From: JAUILH01 sp964230215
Lineage (GTDB): Bacteria > Bacteroidota > Bacteroidia > Flavobacteriales_D > JAUILH01
Length of the DNA: 64,000 nt
Direction of reading: 5' to 3'
NCBI GenBank assembly: GCA_964230215.1
Contig: CAXRGQ010000011.1
Span: forward strand, 163,150-227,149
Position numbers and translations under genes: made by a program
Notes under the pieces: generated by a model
What the model saw: the letters and a program-made list of their open reading frames with translations, nothing else
Databases searched by the model: none
Told to the model about the DNA's origin: nothing
Shown: positions 49,940-59,540 of the stretch, in pieces
How the letters are laid out: each line of letters starts with the position of its first letter
Position numbering within the stretch: the stretch's first letter is position 1

Positions 49940-50911
49940 CTACTTTACACGTAGTTTCTGACCAATCTGAAGTGTCGTACCCTCTGTTATTCCGTTAAGC
50001 TGGCAGAGTCGATCTACTGATGTTCCGTGAAGTCTTGAAATTTTCCACAAGCTATCGCCTGATCGCACTCTATGATAGTTCCCGCCGCCCGTAGTAATGG
50101 GTTTGTTACCTCCAGAGCGCATGTGCACTACCCTATCCGTGCTTCCTCCTTTATTGTGAAGGAACATATCACTCTTTAAAATTAGATTGCAGGCCTTAAT
50201 TGTTTTATTCTCAAAATCAAAGATTTCTTCTGGATCAATCGTAGCATCAAAAAAGCGCGTTTCAAAATGCAAGTGTGCACCGTAAGCATGTCCAGTAGCT
50301 CCTCCAAGACCTATGGTTTGTCCGGCAACTACATATTCGTTAGGCGTAACCAATAACTTAGATAAATGCGCATAATAGGTCTCAAGGCCATTATAGTGTC
50401 TAATGATGACCAAGTTCCCATATCCATGCGTGTTGTATTTAGCATAACGCACCTTACCAGAAAATGCAGCTTTCACCGTATCTCCTGTATTCAAATCTAA
50501 ATCAACACCATGATGCCAGCGTCCCCCTCTGTATTTGTACTTTGAAGTAAGTACCCCCGGAACAGGAATGCAGAAGTTAGGATGTAAACTATCCGTGGTA
50601 CACACCCAAATACTATCCTCCATGGTTTTTAAATAGCCATTGTTTTGATAGGAGAAACACATATCATTGTTCCAGTAAGTCTTTAAATCAATGGAAGTGT
50701 CCTTTTCTATAATTGCCGCTAGATGCTTGTTTAATATACCATCGAAAGATAAGTCTTCTAAATATTGCCATGTATTGTTTGAGAATAGCACCACTTCTCT
50801 ACCATCCATATCAACCGTATCTACTGGAAATGGCTCACTTGCTTCCGAACCTTGAGAAAATCCAAGGCTAACAAAACAAATAAGCGATATCAATATTATG
50901 CAATGTTTCAT
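49940..50911 (-). CDS. M23 family peptidase with LysM domain
   Basis: The 323-residue protein has a signal peptide (MKHCIILISLICFVSLGFSQG) and an M23 (LytM) domain at about 125-235: GGRWHHGVDLDL (HxxxD metal ligands), YGNLVIIRHYNGLETYYAHLSKL and HLHFETR. A C-terminal LysM follows (about 278-323, YHRVRSGDSLWKISRLHGTSVDRLCQLNGI...). It is a zinc endopeptidase acting on peptidoglycan cross-links in the periplasm, or an activator of such enzymes. The zinc ligands are complete, so it should be active. It is convergent with the K+ channel gene, with one base between the stops. Confidence 0.93.
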   Translation of the reverse strand: MKHCIILISLICFVSLGFSQGSEASEPFPVDTVDMDGREVVLFSNNTWQYLEDLSFDGILNKHLAAIIEKDTSIDLKTYWNNDMCFSYQNNGYLKTMEDSIWVCTTDSLHPNFCIPVPGVLTSKYKYRGGRWHHGVDLDLNTGDTVKAAFSGKVRYAKYNTHGYGNLVIIRHYNGLETYYAHLSKLLVTPNEYVVAGQTIGLGGATGHAYGAHLHFETRFFDATIDPEEIFDFENKTIKACNLILKSDMFLHNKGGSTDRVVHMRSGGNKPITTGGGNYHRVRSGDSLWKISRLHGTSVDRLCQLNGITEGTTLQIGQKLRVK

Positions 50912-50953
50912 GCGGGCGAAATTAATCTTTTGATACTATGAATTTCTATTGAC

Positions 50954-51532
50954 TTAGTTAAGTTGCGCTTTGGCTTGGTTAAACGTACATCTGTACACAA
51001 ATGCTGGCGGAAAATTAAGCAGACTAAAGGTGTAGTTTACCTTGTCAAACTTAGATTTCAATAACTTAAATGCATTTAATGAATATTGAAACTGTAAATA
51101 CATACCATCTTTATTCAATGCCTTCACCGCATCATCCAATATCGCATTTTTTAGTTCGCTAGGAAACACAGTATAAGGTAAGGATGACACAACATATTGA
51201 CAACTGTGATACCCATTCTGCTCAAGATATTTTGTAATATGTTCGGCCGAATCTTCCACTAAAATCAATCGATCATCTTTAATGGATTCACGAATTAGAT
51301 TGCAGAATGCCGCATTTGTTTCCAGGGCTAATAATTTTGAATTAGGCTTCATTCTCTCAAGTAACAACTTAGTAAACACACCATTACCCGGTCCTAATTC
51401 AACTATCACATCTGCTTTATCGAAATCTATAAACGAGCATATCTTTCGTCCTAGTGATTTCGAACTTGGCGCAACCGCTCCCACTTCCTTGCTATCCTTG
51501 AAAAATTGCGATATATATGATTTTTTGGCCAT
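50954..51532 (-). CDS. class I SAM-dependent methyltransferase (PmtA/KsgA-like)
   Basis: The protein is about 192 residues from the ATG at 51532 (an ATG at 51541 adds three). The SAM motif is VIVELGPGNGVFTKLLLERM, then LLALETNAAF and VSSLPYTVFP, in the style of rRNA adenine dimethylases and bacterial phospholipid N-methyltransferases (PmtA). The leading FFKDSKEVGAVAPSSKSLGRKI is typical of the PmtA-like group. The substrate, either phosphatidylethanolamine or another acceptor, cannot be settled here. It is divergent from the orphan ABC ATPase gene. Confidence 0.8.
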   Translation of the reverse strand: MAKKSYISQFFKDSKEVGAVAPSSKSLGRKICSFIDFDKADVIVELGPGNGVFTKLLLERMKPNSKLLALETNAAFCNLIRESIKDDRLILVEDSAEHITKYLEQNGYHSCQYVVSSLPYTVFPSELKNAILDDAVKALNKDGMYLQFQYSLNAFKLLKSKFDKVNYTFSLLNFPPAFVYRCTFNQAKAQLN

Positions 51533-51574
51533 AGCGCACAAATATAATAAATCCTATTCATCTACCTTTGTTGA

Positions 51575-52486
51575 ATGTTGAACTTAGAAAATGTAAAATT
51601 TAAATACGACAAAAAATGGGTCCTAAATGGACTTGAACTATCACTGGATTTACCTACACTCACAGGTTTAATTGGTGCAAATGGTAGCGGAAAATCGACC
51701 TTGATGCGCTGTATCGCAGGCTTACATGATTTGAATGAAGGCAATATTCGCTGGAACGATAAACGTGTTTTTGGTCCATCTGAAACACATCTTCCTGGCT
51801 CTAATAGGATAAAACTTGTTACTCAAGATGCCAAAGTATCCAATTATACCAAAGTCATTGATAATCTCGCATCTCGTTTTAACCAAAAAACCAAAGAGTA
51901 TATAGAAGAAAGGTCTAATATACTTTTGGAACTGGTTGAATTAAGCCCTCACAAAAATGACTTTCCAGAAAATTTATCAGGAGGGCAAAAACAAAAACTA
52001 GCACTAGCATGTGCCTTAACAGAAATGCCTGAACTGTTATTATTAGACGAACCATTCAGCCAAATAGACAGCGCTTCTACCTATCGAATTTTATCACGCT
52101 TAGTCGATTTGTGTGTGGAAACTGATACCAAAATGATTCTTGTCTCTCATGATTCAGATTTCATATTATCACATGCCGAACTGGCTTATGTGATGAAAAA
52201 CGGACAGTTTGTTCAAAATGGTCTGCCAACAGATATATACTACAAACCAGTGAATGAAGAAACAGCAGGACTCATGGGATTGTATTCGCTTATAGACGGA
52301 AATGTCGTGCGACCACATAATATTTTATTAATGGAGAGCGGCTCGTATGCGGCAGAAGTAATATCAGCCTATCCGCACCAATACGGCTACATGCTTAGCT
52401 TGCAATATCAAAAATCAGTATTATATGCATTATCGAATGAAAGCTACAATAGAGGTACTTCAATAAAATTCGACATTAAGGATTAG
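51575..52486 (+). CDS. orphan ABC transporter ATP-binding protein with C-terminal extension
   Basis: The 303-residue protein has Walker A GANGSGKST, signature NLSGGQKQKLALA, Walker B ELLLLDEPFSQID, H-loop VSHDSD, and a C-terminal 70-residue beta-rich extension (NVVRPHNILLMES... YMLSLQYQKSVLYALSNE) reminiscent of TOBE regulatory domains of importers. No permease or binding protein is encoded nearby. A TACCTTTG -7 box (51563-51570) ends four bases before the ATG, so the message may be almost leaderless. Confidence 0.85.
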   Translation: MLNLENVKFKYDKKWVLNGLELSLDLPTLTGLIGANGSGKSTLMRCIAGLHDLNEGNIRWNDKRVFGPSETHLPGSNRIKLVTQDAKVSNYTKVIDNLASRFNQKTKEYIEERSNILLELVELSPHKNDFPENLSGGQKQKLALACALTEMPELLLLDEPFSQIDSASTYRILSRLVDLCVETDTKMILVSHDSDFILSHAELAYVMKNGQFVQNGLPTDIYYKPVNEETAGLMGLYSLIDGNVVRPHNILLMESGSYAAEVISAYPHQYGYMLSLQYQKSVLYALSNESYNRGTSIKFDIKD

Positions 52487-52559
52487 GGAATAACTTGTGT
52501 CTTTCTAATTCAAGTATTCTCATTAAATTTAGTGTGCAATCTGCTTTTGACGCATAACC

Positions 52560-52955
52560 ATGGAATACAAATTAGTAGCCGTCTTTACGCTTCCACGTGA
52601 TTTATATATCATTCGTGCAAAACTCGAGTCTCATGGTATAGAGTGTCTTACTAGGGATGAAAAGACCGTTGAAGTCCACAATTTTATATCGAATGCGATT
52701 GGTGGAATTAAATTATATGTCCCTGCTGCTGATGAAGATATTGCCAGACAAGTCATAATTGAAGCTGGACATGAACCATTTGAAGAACCAGAGCAATCCT
52801 GGGCTGAGCAGAAGTTGAATAAGTTGGGATCCTTGTCTTTAAAAGAATTGAAACTTCCCAAGGCGAAGAAATCTAAGCAGAAAAGCGTTCCCATATCGCT
52901 CATACTCATCATTGTATTTGTGATAACCGCAGTCCTACTAATATTCTATAAGTAA
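52560..52955 (+). CDS. DUF2007 domain protein with C-terminal membrane anchor
   Basis: The 131-residue protein has a DUF2007 domain (PII-like fold; about 1-70, VAVFTLPRDLYIIRAKLESHGIECLTRDE...GGIKLYVPAADEDIARQVI), then a charged linker (KLPKAKKSKQKS) and one transmembrane helix (VPISLILIIVFVITAVLLIFY). Proteins of this type are described as putative signal transducers without known ligands. It lies one base before the zinc-ribbon gene, so they are co-transcribed. Confidence 0.8.
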   Translation: MEYKLVAVFTLPRDLYIIRAKLESHGIECLTRDEKTVEVHNFISNAIGGIKLYVPAADEDIARQVIIEAGHEPFEEPEQSWAEQKLNKLGSLSLKELKLPKAKKSKQKSVPISLILIIVFVITAVLLIFYK

Positions 52956-52956
52956 G

Positions 52957-53169
52957 ATGGATGAAATTAGGTGTCCACACTGCAATTCAAAAGACACACG
53001 AAAGCAAAAGATGTCCGCAAAATGGTTCCTCATATCAGTTTTCCTGCTGGGAATTCCCTTACCAAACTTTAAAAAGCGCTACTTCTGCTTTGATTGTTCT
53101 ACCGAGTTCAAACTCAATTCATCAAAGAAAAAAGAACGTGACGATATTATAGATAATAAGCTGAACTAA
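52957..53169 (+). CDS. small zinc-ribbon membrane protein
   Basis: The 70-residue protein has two CxxC knuckles, CPHC (6-9) and CFDC (45-48), flanking a short hydrophobic segment (WFLISVFLLGIPLP), and a basic/acidic tail (KKKERDDIIDNKLN). The knuckles should bind one zinc. The pairing with the DUF2007 gene immediately upstream suggests a joint function, which is unknown. Confidence 0.65.
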   Translation: MDEIRCPHCNSKDTRKQKMSAKWFLISVFLLGIPLPNFKKRYFCFDCSTEFKLNSSKKKERDDIIDNKLN

Positions 53170-53202
53170 TCAAGCTGAAACATTTCCTGCCTTCCTTTCT
53201 AG

Positions 53203-53280
53203 CTCCGCTTCTGTTTCCGTTTCTGTTTCTCGCTCTGTTTCTGTTTCAGATTTACTCTTTCCGTTTCTCGCTCTGTTTCG
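53203..53280. repeat. low-complexity CTGTTTC/CTCGCTCTG repeat
   Basis: Short direct repeats of the type TTTCTGTTTC and CTCGCTCTGTTTC fill about 78 bases. They begin in the intergenic space and run into the 3' end of the M1 peptidase gene, where they encode its last nine residues. The same CTCGCTCTGTTTC units occur at about 33787-33835 inside the SpoIIE-type gene. Confidence 0.65.
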
Positions 53281-55579
53281 CTTGTTGCATAGGATTCGGA
53301 CCTTCTGGCCCATAATATCTGCCACTGCCTTTAAACGCTTTGAATTTGCTAGGCACTAAACGTGGCGGCCAATAGTTATCGTTTAAATCAGTATCCGCTG
53401 TCTCCATAAATGGATCGAGAGTAACGCCCGTCAGTTCTTTCTCGAAATAGAAAACCTTAGAAACATTGTAGTTGTCTCTTTGCCAAATTTGCGCTGGAAT
53501 ATGCTCAACCGCTGTAGTGCCATCCGCAAAGGTAAACTCCAATATTATAGGCATTACCAGCCCACCTTCATTGCTGAAATCTATTTGATAGTAGTTATAA
53601 TCCTTAGCGATAATTGATTTCTCGTCGTCATCTAAGGAGTTCAAATAGCGTTTAGCTTGCTCCTCATCAACATACGTCACCGCAAAAGGATTATAGGTCG
53701 TGTAAAAGTCGTTTAAACTATTATCGCGCTCATCGTATGTCTCTTTAATGTCTGTTTTGTTGCGCTCATCTCCAATAAAACGCTTTCCAGGATCATTATC
53801 TGCTTGTTGTTTAGCAAATGCCTTTTCCTTTGCTGCATCACCTGAGTTGATTTTGAAATATTGAATATTATCGATAGCAATGTCCACGTGGTCTGTGGTG
53901 TAGAACCATCCTCTCCAGAACCAGTCCAAGTCAACACCAGAAGCATCCTCCATTGTTCTGAAGAAATCCGCTGGTGTAGGGTGTTTAAACTTCCAACGCA
54001 TAGCGTAGGTTTTAAACGCATGGTCGAATAATTCTCTTCCCATCACCGTCTCCCTTAAAATATTAAGAGCTGTTGCAGGCTTTCCGTAAGCATTATTACC
54101 GAACTGCAGAATCGACTCCGAATTCGTCATAATTGGTGAAATATTGCGCACATCCCCTCCCATATAATCTACAATCTTGTAGGCAGGACCTCTGCGAGAT
54201 GGATAACCTCTCTCCCACTCTTGCTCAGTTAAGTATTGCAAGAAAGTGTTCAGTCCTTCATCCATCCATGTCCATTGTCTTTCGTCTGAGTTGACAATCA
54301 TTGGGAAGTAGTTGTGTCCAACTTCATGAATAATCACTCCAATCATTCCATATTTAGTGCGTTCCGAATAAGTTCCATCCTCTTCAGGCCGTCCACCATT
54401 AAAGCAAATCATTGGATACTCCATTCCAATTCTATCTGTGTGAACAGATATGGCTACAGGGTACGGATAATCAAAAGTGTATTTAGAATACGTCTTTAGA
54501 GTATGAGCAACTACTTTCGTTGAATACTTGTCCCATAATGGATTTCCTTCTTTCGGATAAAAACTCATAGCCATAACATCTGGACTCTCACTTTGTTTGA
54601 CCGCCATGGCATCCCAAATAAACTTACGCGAGCTAGCAAATGCAAAATCACGCACATTTTTGGCCTTAAACTGCCACGTTTTCATGTTTCTTACACGAGA
54701 TTTTTCGTTTTGCTTGGCTTCTTCCTCAGTTACAATAAATACTGGTTTGTCATACGACTTTTTCGCAGCGTCCATGCGCTTACGTTGCTCAGAACTTAGC
54801 ACACTGCTAGCATTTTGCAAAACTCCCGTTGATGCTACAATATGATCACCAGGCACAGTCAAGGACACATCATAGTCACCAAAGGTTAAGGTAAACTCAC
54901 CACTCCCCAAAAACTGCTTATTCTGCCATCCCTCAACTTCATTATAAACGGCCATTCTTGGGTAAAACTGAGCAATAGTATATAAGTAATTATCTTCATC
55001 TTTAAAGTATTCGTAGCCAGAACGACCACCAATCTTAGCACGGTCATTAATGTTATACCACCACTTTATTTTAACGCTAAATGTACCTTTAGGCTGAAGT
55101 GGTGTTGGTAAGTCAATACGCATCATTGTTTTGTTGATCGTATAGTCCAAATCTTTATTAGATTTGTCTTTTACATGCTCAATCTTAAAGCCTCCGTCAA
55201 ACTCAGAATGCAGACGTTTTAACATATAAAAGCTCGTATTCTCGTCTATGGTGCCCGTCTGAATCTTTTTAGAATCAGAGTCCTTAGCACGCATATTCTG
55301 ATCTAGCTGTATCCAAATGTAATTGAGAGGATCTGGAGAGTTGTTAGTGTAGGTGATCACCTCATCACCACGAATAATTTGCTGCGCATCATTCAGCTCG
55401 ATATTAATCTTGTAATCTGCTTTTTGCTGATAATACTCGTGACCCGGCGCACCACTCGCTGTGCGATAAACATTTGGCGTTGCCAATTCCTCCTTTAGTT
55501 GCTTAAACTTATTTGTTGATTGACTAAAAACTGGAAAACCTAGTCCAATAGCTAAAACGCAACATACTAATCTTCTCAT
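53252..55579 (-). CDS. M1 family metallopeptidase
   Basis: The 775-residue protein has a signal peptide (MRRLVCCVLAIGLGFPVFSQ), an N-terminal beta domain (about 45-260), and a gluzincin catalytic domain with GMEYPM (385-390, in place of GAMEN) and HEVGHNYFP...DEGLNTF (HExxH 418-422, third ligand E441). It should be a zinc aminopeptidase of the envelope. The last residues (AKQSEKRKE) come from a low-complexity repeat and look like a recent extension. The DUF6702 gene lies five bases upstream on the same strand, a pairing often found in Bacteroidota. Confidence 0.92.
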   Translation of the reverse strand: MRRLVCCVLAIGLGFPVFSQSTNKFKQLKEELATPNVYRTASGAPGHEYYQQKADYKINIELNDAQQIIRGDEVITYTNNSPDPLNYIWIQLDQNMRAKDSDSKKIQTGTIDENTSFYMLKRLHSEFDGGFKIEHVKDKSNKDLDYTINKTMMRIDLPTPLQPKGTFSVKIKWWYNINDRAKIGGRSGYEYFKDEDNYLYTIAQFYPRMAVYNEVEGWQNKQFLGSGEFTLTFGDYDVSLTVPGDHIVASTGVLQNASSVLSSEQRKRMDAAKKSYDKPVFIVTEEEAKQNEKSRVRNMKTWQFKAKNVRDFAFASSRKFIWDAMAVKQSESPDVMAMSFYPKEGNPLWDKYSTKVVAHTLKTYSKYTFDYPYPVAISVHTDRIGMEYPMICFNGGRPEEDGTYSERTKYGMIGVIIHEVGHNYFPMIVNSDERQWTWMDEGLNTFLQYLTEQEWERGYPSRRGPAYKIVDYMGGDVRNISPIMTNSESILQFGNNAYGKPATALNILRETVMGRELFDHAFKTYAMRWKFKHPTPADFFRTMEDASGVDLDWFWRGWFYTTDHVDIAIDNIQYFKINSGDAAKEKAFAKQQADNDPGKRFIGDERNKTDIKETYDERDNSLNDFYTTYNPFAVTYVDEEQAKRYLNSLDDDEKSIIAKDYNYYQIDFSNEGGLVMPIILEFTFADGTTAVEHIPAQIWQRDNYNVSKVFYFEKELTGVTLDPFMETADTDLNDNYWPPRLVPSKFKAFKGSGRYYGPEGPNPMQQAKQSEKRKE

Positions 55580-55584
55580 ATCCC

Positions 55585-56091
55585 CTATTTTCTTTCGTAA
55601 AGTACCTTAGAGCGTTTTTCTCTTGTTAGCACTTCTACGTATGACTTATCGTTTAATTTTAAATGGCAATGATTCTGTTGTTTCGGGAATGCATCTACCA
55701 AAACGGTATTCACTACCTCAATTTTTGTAATTGCCTTCTGAGTACAAGGTAGTTCAATGTAAACCCACATGGTCTCGTCCAGTTCAACCTCATTACCTAA
55801 ATACATGAGCGGTAATTCCTCACCATTCACTTTTATTGAAAAATGTGACTTGAAATAGCTTTTCACATCATCATCTGAATATATAAACCTTGATTTAGTC
55901 TCCCCCGTCACCTTGGCTTTACCTGCCTCCTTAAACACATGCTCTAAATCATGTGCGGTAAGCTTAAAAGCCACTTCAAAGCTGTTTGACTTGGCATTAT
56001 ATTCAATTTTCGCAATGCTTAAATAGTAATCATGTGCATTGCCGGTAAACGACAATAATCCTACTAAAAACAACATAAGAAAAGCCCTCAT
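55585..56091 (-). CDS. DUF6702-like exported protein
   Basis: The protein is 168 residues from the ATG at 56091 (MRAFLMLFLVGLLSFTGNAHDYYLS); the longer frame from 56184 would put an unrelated hydrophobic stretch before this good signal peptide. The mature part has HDYYLSIAKIEYNAKSNSFEVAFKLTAHDLEHVFKEAGKAKV and ENHCHLKLNDKS-like features of the DUF6702 family. Function is unknown. It is co-transcribed with the M1 peptidase gene five bases downstream. Confidence 0.8.
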   Translation of the reverse strand: MRAFLMLFLVGLLSFTGNAHDYYLSIAKIEYNAKSNSFEVAFKLTAHDLEHVFKEAGKAKVTGETKSRFIYSDDDVKSYFKSHFSIKVNGEELPLMYLGNEVELDETMWVYIELPCTQKAITKIEVVNTVLVDAFPKQQNHCHLKLNDKSYVEVLTREKRSKVLYERK

Positions 56092-56202
56092 AATCTCAAA
56101 TTTATAACTTTTGCTTACAACAAACATGCTAAAATAGATGAATGGTTGAATAGCTACTATAAGTATCAATCTATTTACTACCAAGTAATGAGTGAAATAA
56201 TG

Positions 56203-56210
56203 TAACTTTG
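56203..56210 (+). promoter_or_regulatory. -7 box of folE
   Basis: TAACTTTG matches the TAnnTTTG consensus and lies 48 bases before the chosen folE start at 56258. No TTG is found at the usual distance upstream. Confidence 0.45.
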
Positions 56211-56257
56211 TCTATTCAAATGAACAAGCAGAGTGTTTGGCTTGTTTTGTTGATACT

Positions 56258-56971
56258 ATGATGGATAAGAAGTTTGAAGAAATAATTAATAATGGAAACT
56301 CTGATAGTATGGATGATATGATCGGAGATAACCATGTAGGTACTTCCAAGGAAACGCCAATGAAGAAGGATGCATTTGATATGTCTGACAGCGAGAAAAT
56401 TGCTCAAATTGAAGATAAGTTCAAAGACATCATGGAAATTCTTGGATTGGATCTAAGCGACGATTCCTTAAGCGGCACTCCAAAGAGAGTGGCTAAAATG
56501 TACGTAAAAGAAATATTTGGAGGATTAAATCCAGATGCCGCACCAAAATCATCTACGTTTTCCAATAAATATCAGTATGGCGAAATGTTGGTTGAGAAAA
56601 ACATCACTGTTTACTCTACCTGCGAGCACCACTTCCTGCCAATTGTAGGAAAAGCGCACGTTGCTTACTTTTCGAATGGCAATGTAATTGGTCTTTCTAA
56701 GATGAACCGAATCGTTGATCATTACGCAAGAAGACCCCAAGTGCAAGAACGCCTCACCATTCAGATTGTTGAGCACCTTCAAAAAGCATTAGGAACAGAA
56801 GACGTTGCCTGCATAATGGATGCAAAGCATTTGTGCGTAAACTCACGTGGAATAAAAGATATCCAAAGCAGCACGGTAACGGCAGAATTTGGTGGAAAAT
56901 TTAAATCGCCAGAAGTACGTAAAGAGTTGCTCGAATATATTAGATTAGAGCTCGGAAATCAAAACGTATAA
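56258..56971 (+). CDS. folE: GTP cyclohydrolase I
   Basis: The protein is 237 residues from the ATG at 56258 (56261 is equally good; a TTG at 56237 is unlikely). The first 50 residues are acidic and not conserved. The catalytic core has TCEHHFLPIVGKAHVAYFSNG (zinc Cys and catalytic His), GLSKMNRIVDHYARRPQVQERLT, and HLCVNSRGIKD with the second zinc cysteine. It makes 7,8-dihydroneopterin triphosphate from GTP, the first step of folate synthesis. It is followed after six bases by cysS and is co-transcribed with it. Confidence 0.95.
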   Translation: MMDKKFEEIINNGNSDSMDDMIGDNHVGTSKETPMKKDAFDMSDSEKIAQIEDKFKDIMEILGLDLSDDSLSGTPKRVAKMYVKEIFGGLNPDAAPKSSTFSNKYQYGEMLVEKNITVYSTCEHHFLPIVGKAHVAYFSNGNVIGLSKMNRIVDHYARRPQVQERLTIQIVEHLQKALGTEDVACIMDAKHLCVNSRGIKDIQSSTVTAEFGGKFKSPEVRKELLEYIRLELGNQNV

Positions 56972-56977
56972 GAATTA

Positions 56978-58462
56978 ATGTCACTTTTTAACGATTACCC
57001 TTTAAGTGTTTATAATACTATTGAAGGCGCGAAAGTAGTTTTTAAACCACTTAACGAACCTTTTGTAGGTATGTATGTATGTGGACCAACGGTTTACAGC
57101 AATGTGCATTTAGGGAATTGTAGAACCTTCATATCATTTGACCTACTTTTTAGATACTTAAAGCATCTGGGATATAAGGTTAGATATGTTAGAAATATAA
57201 CGGATGCTGGTCACTTGGAAAGTGATGCAGATGTTGGTGAAGATAAAATTGCTAAAAAAGCACGCCTAGAGCAGCTGGAGCCTATGGAGATTGTACAGAT
57301 GTACACAGTAGATTTCCATACCATTATGTCAAAATTTAATGCGCTTGCACCAAGCATAGAACCGACAGCTACTGGACACATCATTGAACAAATTGAGATG
57401 ATTGAAAAAATCATCGAAAACGGCCTTGCCTATGAAGCGAACGGCTCGGTTTATTTTGATGTAATGGCATATAATAAAGATCATAACTACGGAGAATTAT
57501 CTGGGAGAGACATTGACGAACTAGTTGCAGGCGCAGGTACAAGAACACTAGACGGCCAGAGCGAAAAACGTGACCCTAGAGATTTTGCTCTGTGGAAAAA
57601 AGCATCTCCAGAACATATTATGCGTTGGCCATCGCCATGGAGCGTAGGTTTTCCAGGATGGCACCTTGAATGCTCTGTAATGAGTACAAAATATTTAGGT
57701 GAAAAGTTTGATATTCATGGCGGCGGAATGGATTTAAAATTCCCTCACCACGAATGTGAAATTGCCCAAAACGTGGGCGCGTGTGGTCATTCTCCCGTTA
57801 ATTACTGGATGCATGCCAACATGTTAACGCTTAACGGTGCTCGTATGAGTAAATCAACGGGCAACACCTTGCTGCCAGATGAATTATTTTCAGGTAACAA
57901 TGACTTGTTGAATAAAGCCTACTCTCCTATGGTTGTTAGATTCTTTATGATGCAAGCACATTACAGATCTACATTAGACTTTAGCAGTGATGCCTTACAA
58001 GCATCCGAAAAAGGGTTTACACGTTTAATGGCGGCCATTGACAAATTAGACTCTTTACCTACTGGAAATCAGAGTTCGCAAGACGTGCAGACATTCATCG
58101 ACAAGATGTATACAGCTTTAAGTGACGATCTTAACAGTCCCGTAATGATCGCACATCTATTTGATGCCGTAAAATTCATAAATTCGGTAGCAGATAAAAA
58201 AGACACGATTACAACAGAGGATTTGGTAAAGTTGTCATCTGCTATAAAAGCCTTGGTACATGACGTATTGGGTCTTTACAATGATGCACAAGCTGGACAA
58301 AACGATCATCTAAATACAGCCATGCAAGTATTAATCGACTTAAGAAATGAAGCAAAAGCCGATAAAAACTATGCACTGTCAGATGCTATTCGCGATAAAC
58401 TTGCAAGCGAAGGTATTCAGCTGATGGATGGAAAAGACGGTACCAGTTTCTCGGTAAACTAA
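56978..58462 (+). CDS. cysS: cysteinyl-tRNA synthetase
   Basis: The 494-residue class I synthetase has GPTVYSNVHLGN (HIGH motif, 44-47; zinc Cys C35), GWHLECSVMS (C232), FPHHECE (H257, H258) and ARMSKSTGN (KMSKS loop, 289-293). Its length fits the bacterial enzyme. It charges tRNA-Cys in the cytoplasm. It lies between folE and the exported nuclease gene with six- and one-base gaps, so it is in the folE-cysS-EEP-dcd-yidD unit. Confidence 0.97.
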   Translation: MSLFNDYPLSVYNTIEGAKVVFKPLNEPFVGMYVCGPTVYSNVHLGNCRTFISFDLLFRYLKHLGYKVRYVRNITDAGHLESDADVGEDKIAKKARLEQLEPMEIVQMYTVDFHTIMSKFNALAPSIEPTATGHIIEQIEMIEKIIENGLAYEANGSVYFDVMAYNKDHNYGELSGRDIDELVAGAGTRTLDGQSEKRDPRDFALWKKASPEHIMRWPSPWSVGFPGWHLECSVMSTKYLGEKFDIHGGGMDLKFPHHECEIAQNVGACGHSPVNYWMHANMLTLNGARMSKSTGNTLLPDELFSGNNDLLNKAYSPMVVRFFMMQAHYRSTLDFSSDALQASEKGFTRLMAAIDKLDSLPTGNQSSQDVQTFIDKMYTALSDDLNSPVMIAHLFDAVKFINSVADKKDTITTEDLVKLSSAIKALVHDVLGLYNDAQAGQNDHLNTAMQVLIDLRNEAKADKNYALSDAIRDKLASEGIQLMDGKDGTSFSVN

Positions 58463-58463
58463 T

Positions 58464-59540
58464 ATGAAAACACTTGCCCTCATTATTTGCTTGATTAGCA
58501 CGCTCTCCTTGAGTGCACAAAAAGACACGCTAGCCCTTAGTGAAGATGGCATGCCCCCAATGTCGTATGAATTACGCGGCAAAGAAAGATTCCGAATAAT
58601 GTTCTACAACGTTGAGAACCTATTCGACTGGGAAGATGATACGGCCAAACGTGACGAAAGTTTCACGCCAGCAGGAGACAATCACTGGCATCCGGGTCGT
58701 TTTTGGGATAAACAACGTAAAATTTCACAAACCATCATAGCAGCAGGCGGTTGGGAAGCACCAGAGATTGTTGGCGTATGTGAGGTAGAAAACAGATTTG
58801 TCTTAGAGCAGTTGGTGCAGAAGACGGCACTATACAAATCTAACTACCAAATAGTACATGAAGAATCTGATGATAGCAGAGGAATTGACGTAGCATTAAT
58901 CTACAGACCAGATAAATTCGAACTGCTCCACTATCACTATATAAAAATCAAATTTGATGAAGAAGATGCGCGCCCAACAAGAGACATCCTTTATGTTAAG
59001 GGTATAGCGAATTTTGCAGACACCATTCATGTATTTGTCAACCACTGGCCAAGTAGATTTGGCGGTCATTTAGCTACAGACCCAAAGCGTATGAAAGCAG
59101 CAACAACTCTACGAACAACAGTAGATTCAATATTTGCGTCTGTGCCATCAGCCAACATTATAATAACGGGTGATTTTAATGATCACCCAGAAGATAAATC
59201 TATAATCGAAGGGCTTAAGGCGCTGCACAAAAAAGACGACATTAAACAAAATACCCTATTCAACCTAATGCACGAAAAAATGCATAAAGAAGGTACGCAC
59301 AAATTCCAGGGCGAATGGGGTATTCTGGATATGTGGATAGTAAGTGATGGCTTAATGAACGGTACTAACAAACTAGAAATAGCTGAAGATGGCGCAACTA
59401 TATTCAACGCCCCTTGGCTATTAATGGATGAAACCGTGCACTTGGGCAAACGACCATTTAGAACCTATCAAGGTCCAAAGTATATTGGTGGATACAGCGA
59501 TCACATGCCCATAATTTTAGACTTAAAAATTAAGAAATGA
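58464..59540 (+). CDS. exported endonuclease/exonuclease/phosphatase-family protein
   Basis: The 358-residue protein has a signal peptide (MKTLALIICLISTLSLSAQ) and an EEP fold: FRIMFYNVENLFD, VGVCEVENR (catalytic Glu), VNHWPSRFGG, IIITGDFNDHPED and GYSDHMPIILDL (catalytic His at the end). It is a metal-dependent phosphodiesterase or nuclease acting outside the inner membrane; the substrate is not evident. It overlaps dcd by four bases. Confidence 0.9.
   Translation: MKTLALIICLISTLSLSAQKDTLALSEDGMPPMSYELRGKERFRIMFYNVENLFDWEDDTAKRDESFTPAGDNHWHPGRFWDKQRKISQTIIAAGGWEAPEIVGVCEVENRFVLEQLVQKTALYKSNYQIVHEESDDSRGIDVALIYRPDKFELLHYHYIKIKFDEEDARPTRDILYVKGIANFADTIHVFVNHWPSRFGGHLATDPKRMKAATTLRTTVDSIFASVPSANIIITGDFNDHPEDKSIIEGLKALHKKDDIKQNTLFNLMHEKMHKEGTHKFQGEWGILDMWIVSDGLMNGTNKLEIAEDGATIFNAPWLLMDETVHLGKRPFRTYQGPKYIGGYSDHMPIILDLKIKK

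Noticed and set aside
56130..56150. Single AACCATTCATCTAT-like site (minus strand) near folE
   Set aside because: It resembles the phased sites at 48.9 kb, but there is only one copy without a 21-bp partner, so I do not call it an operator.
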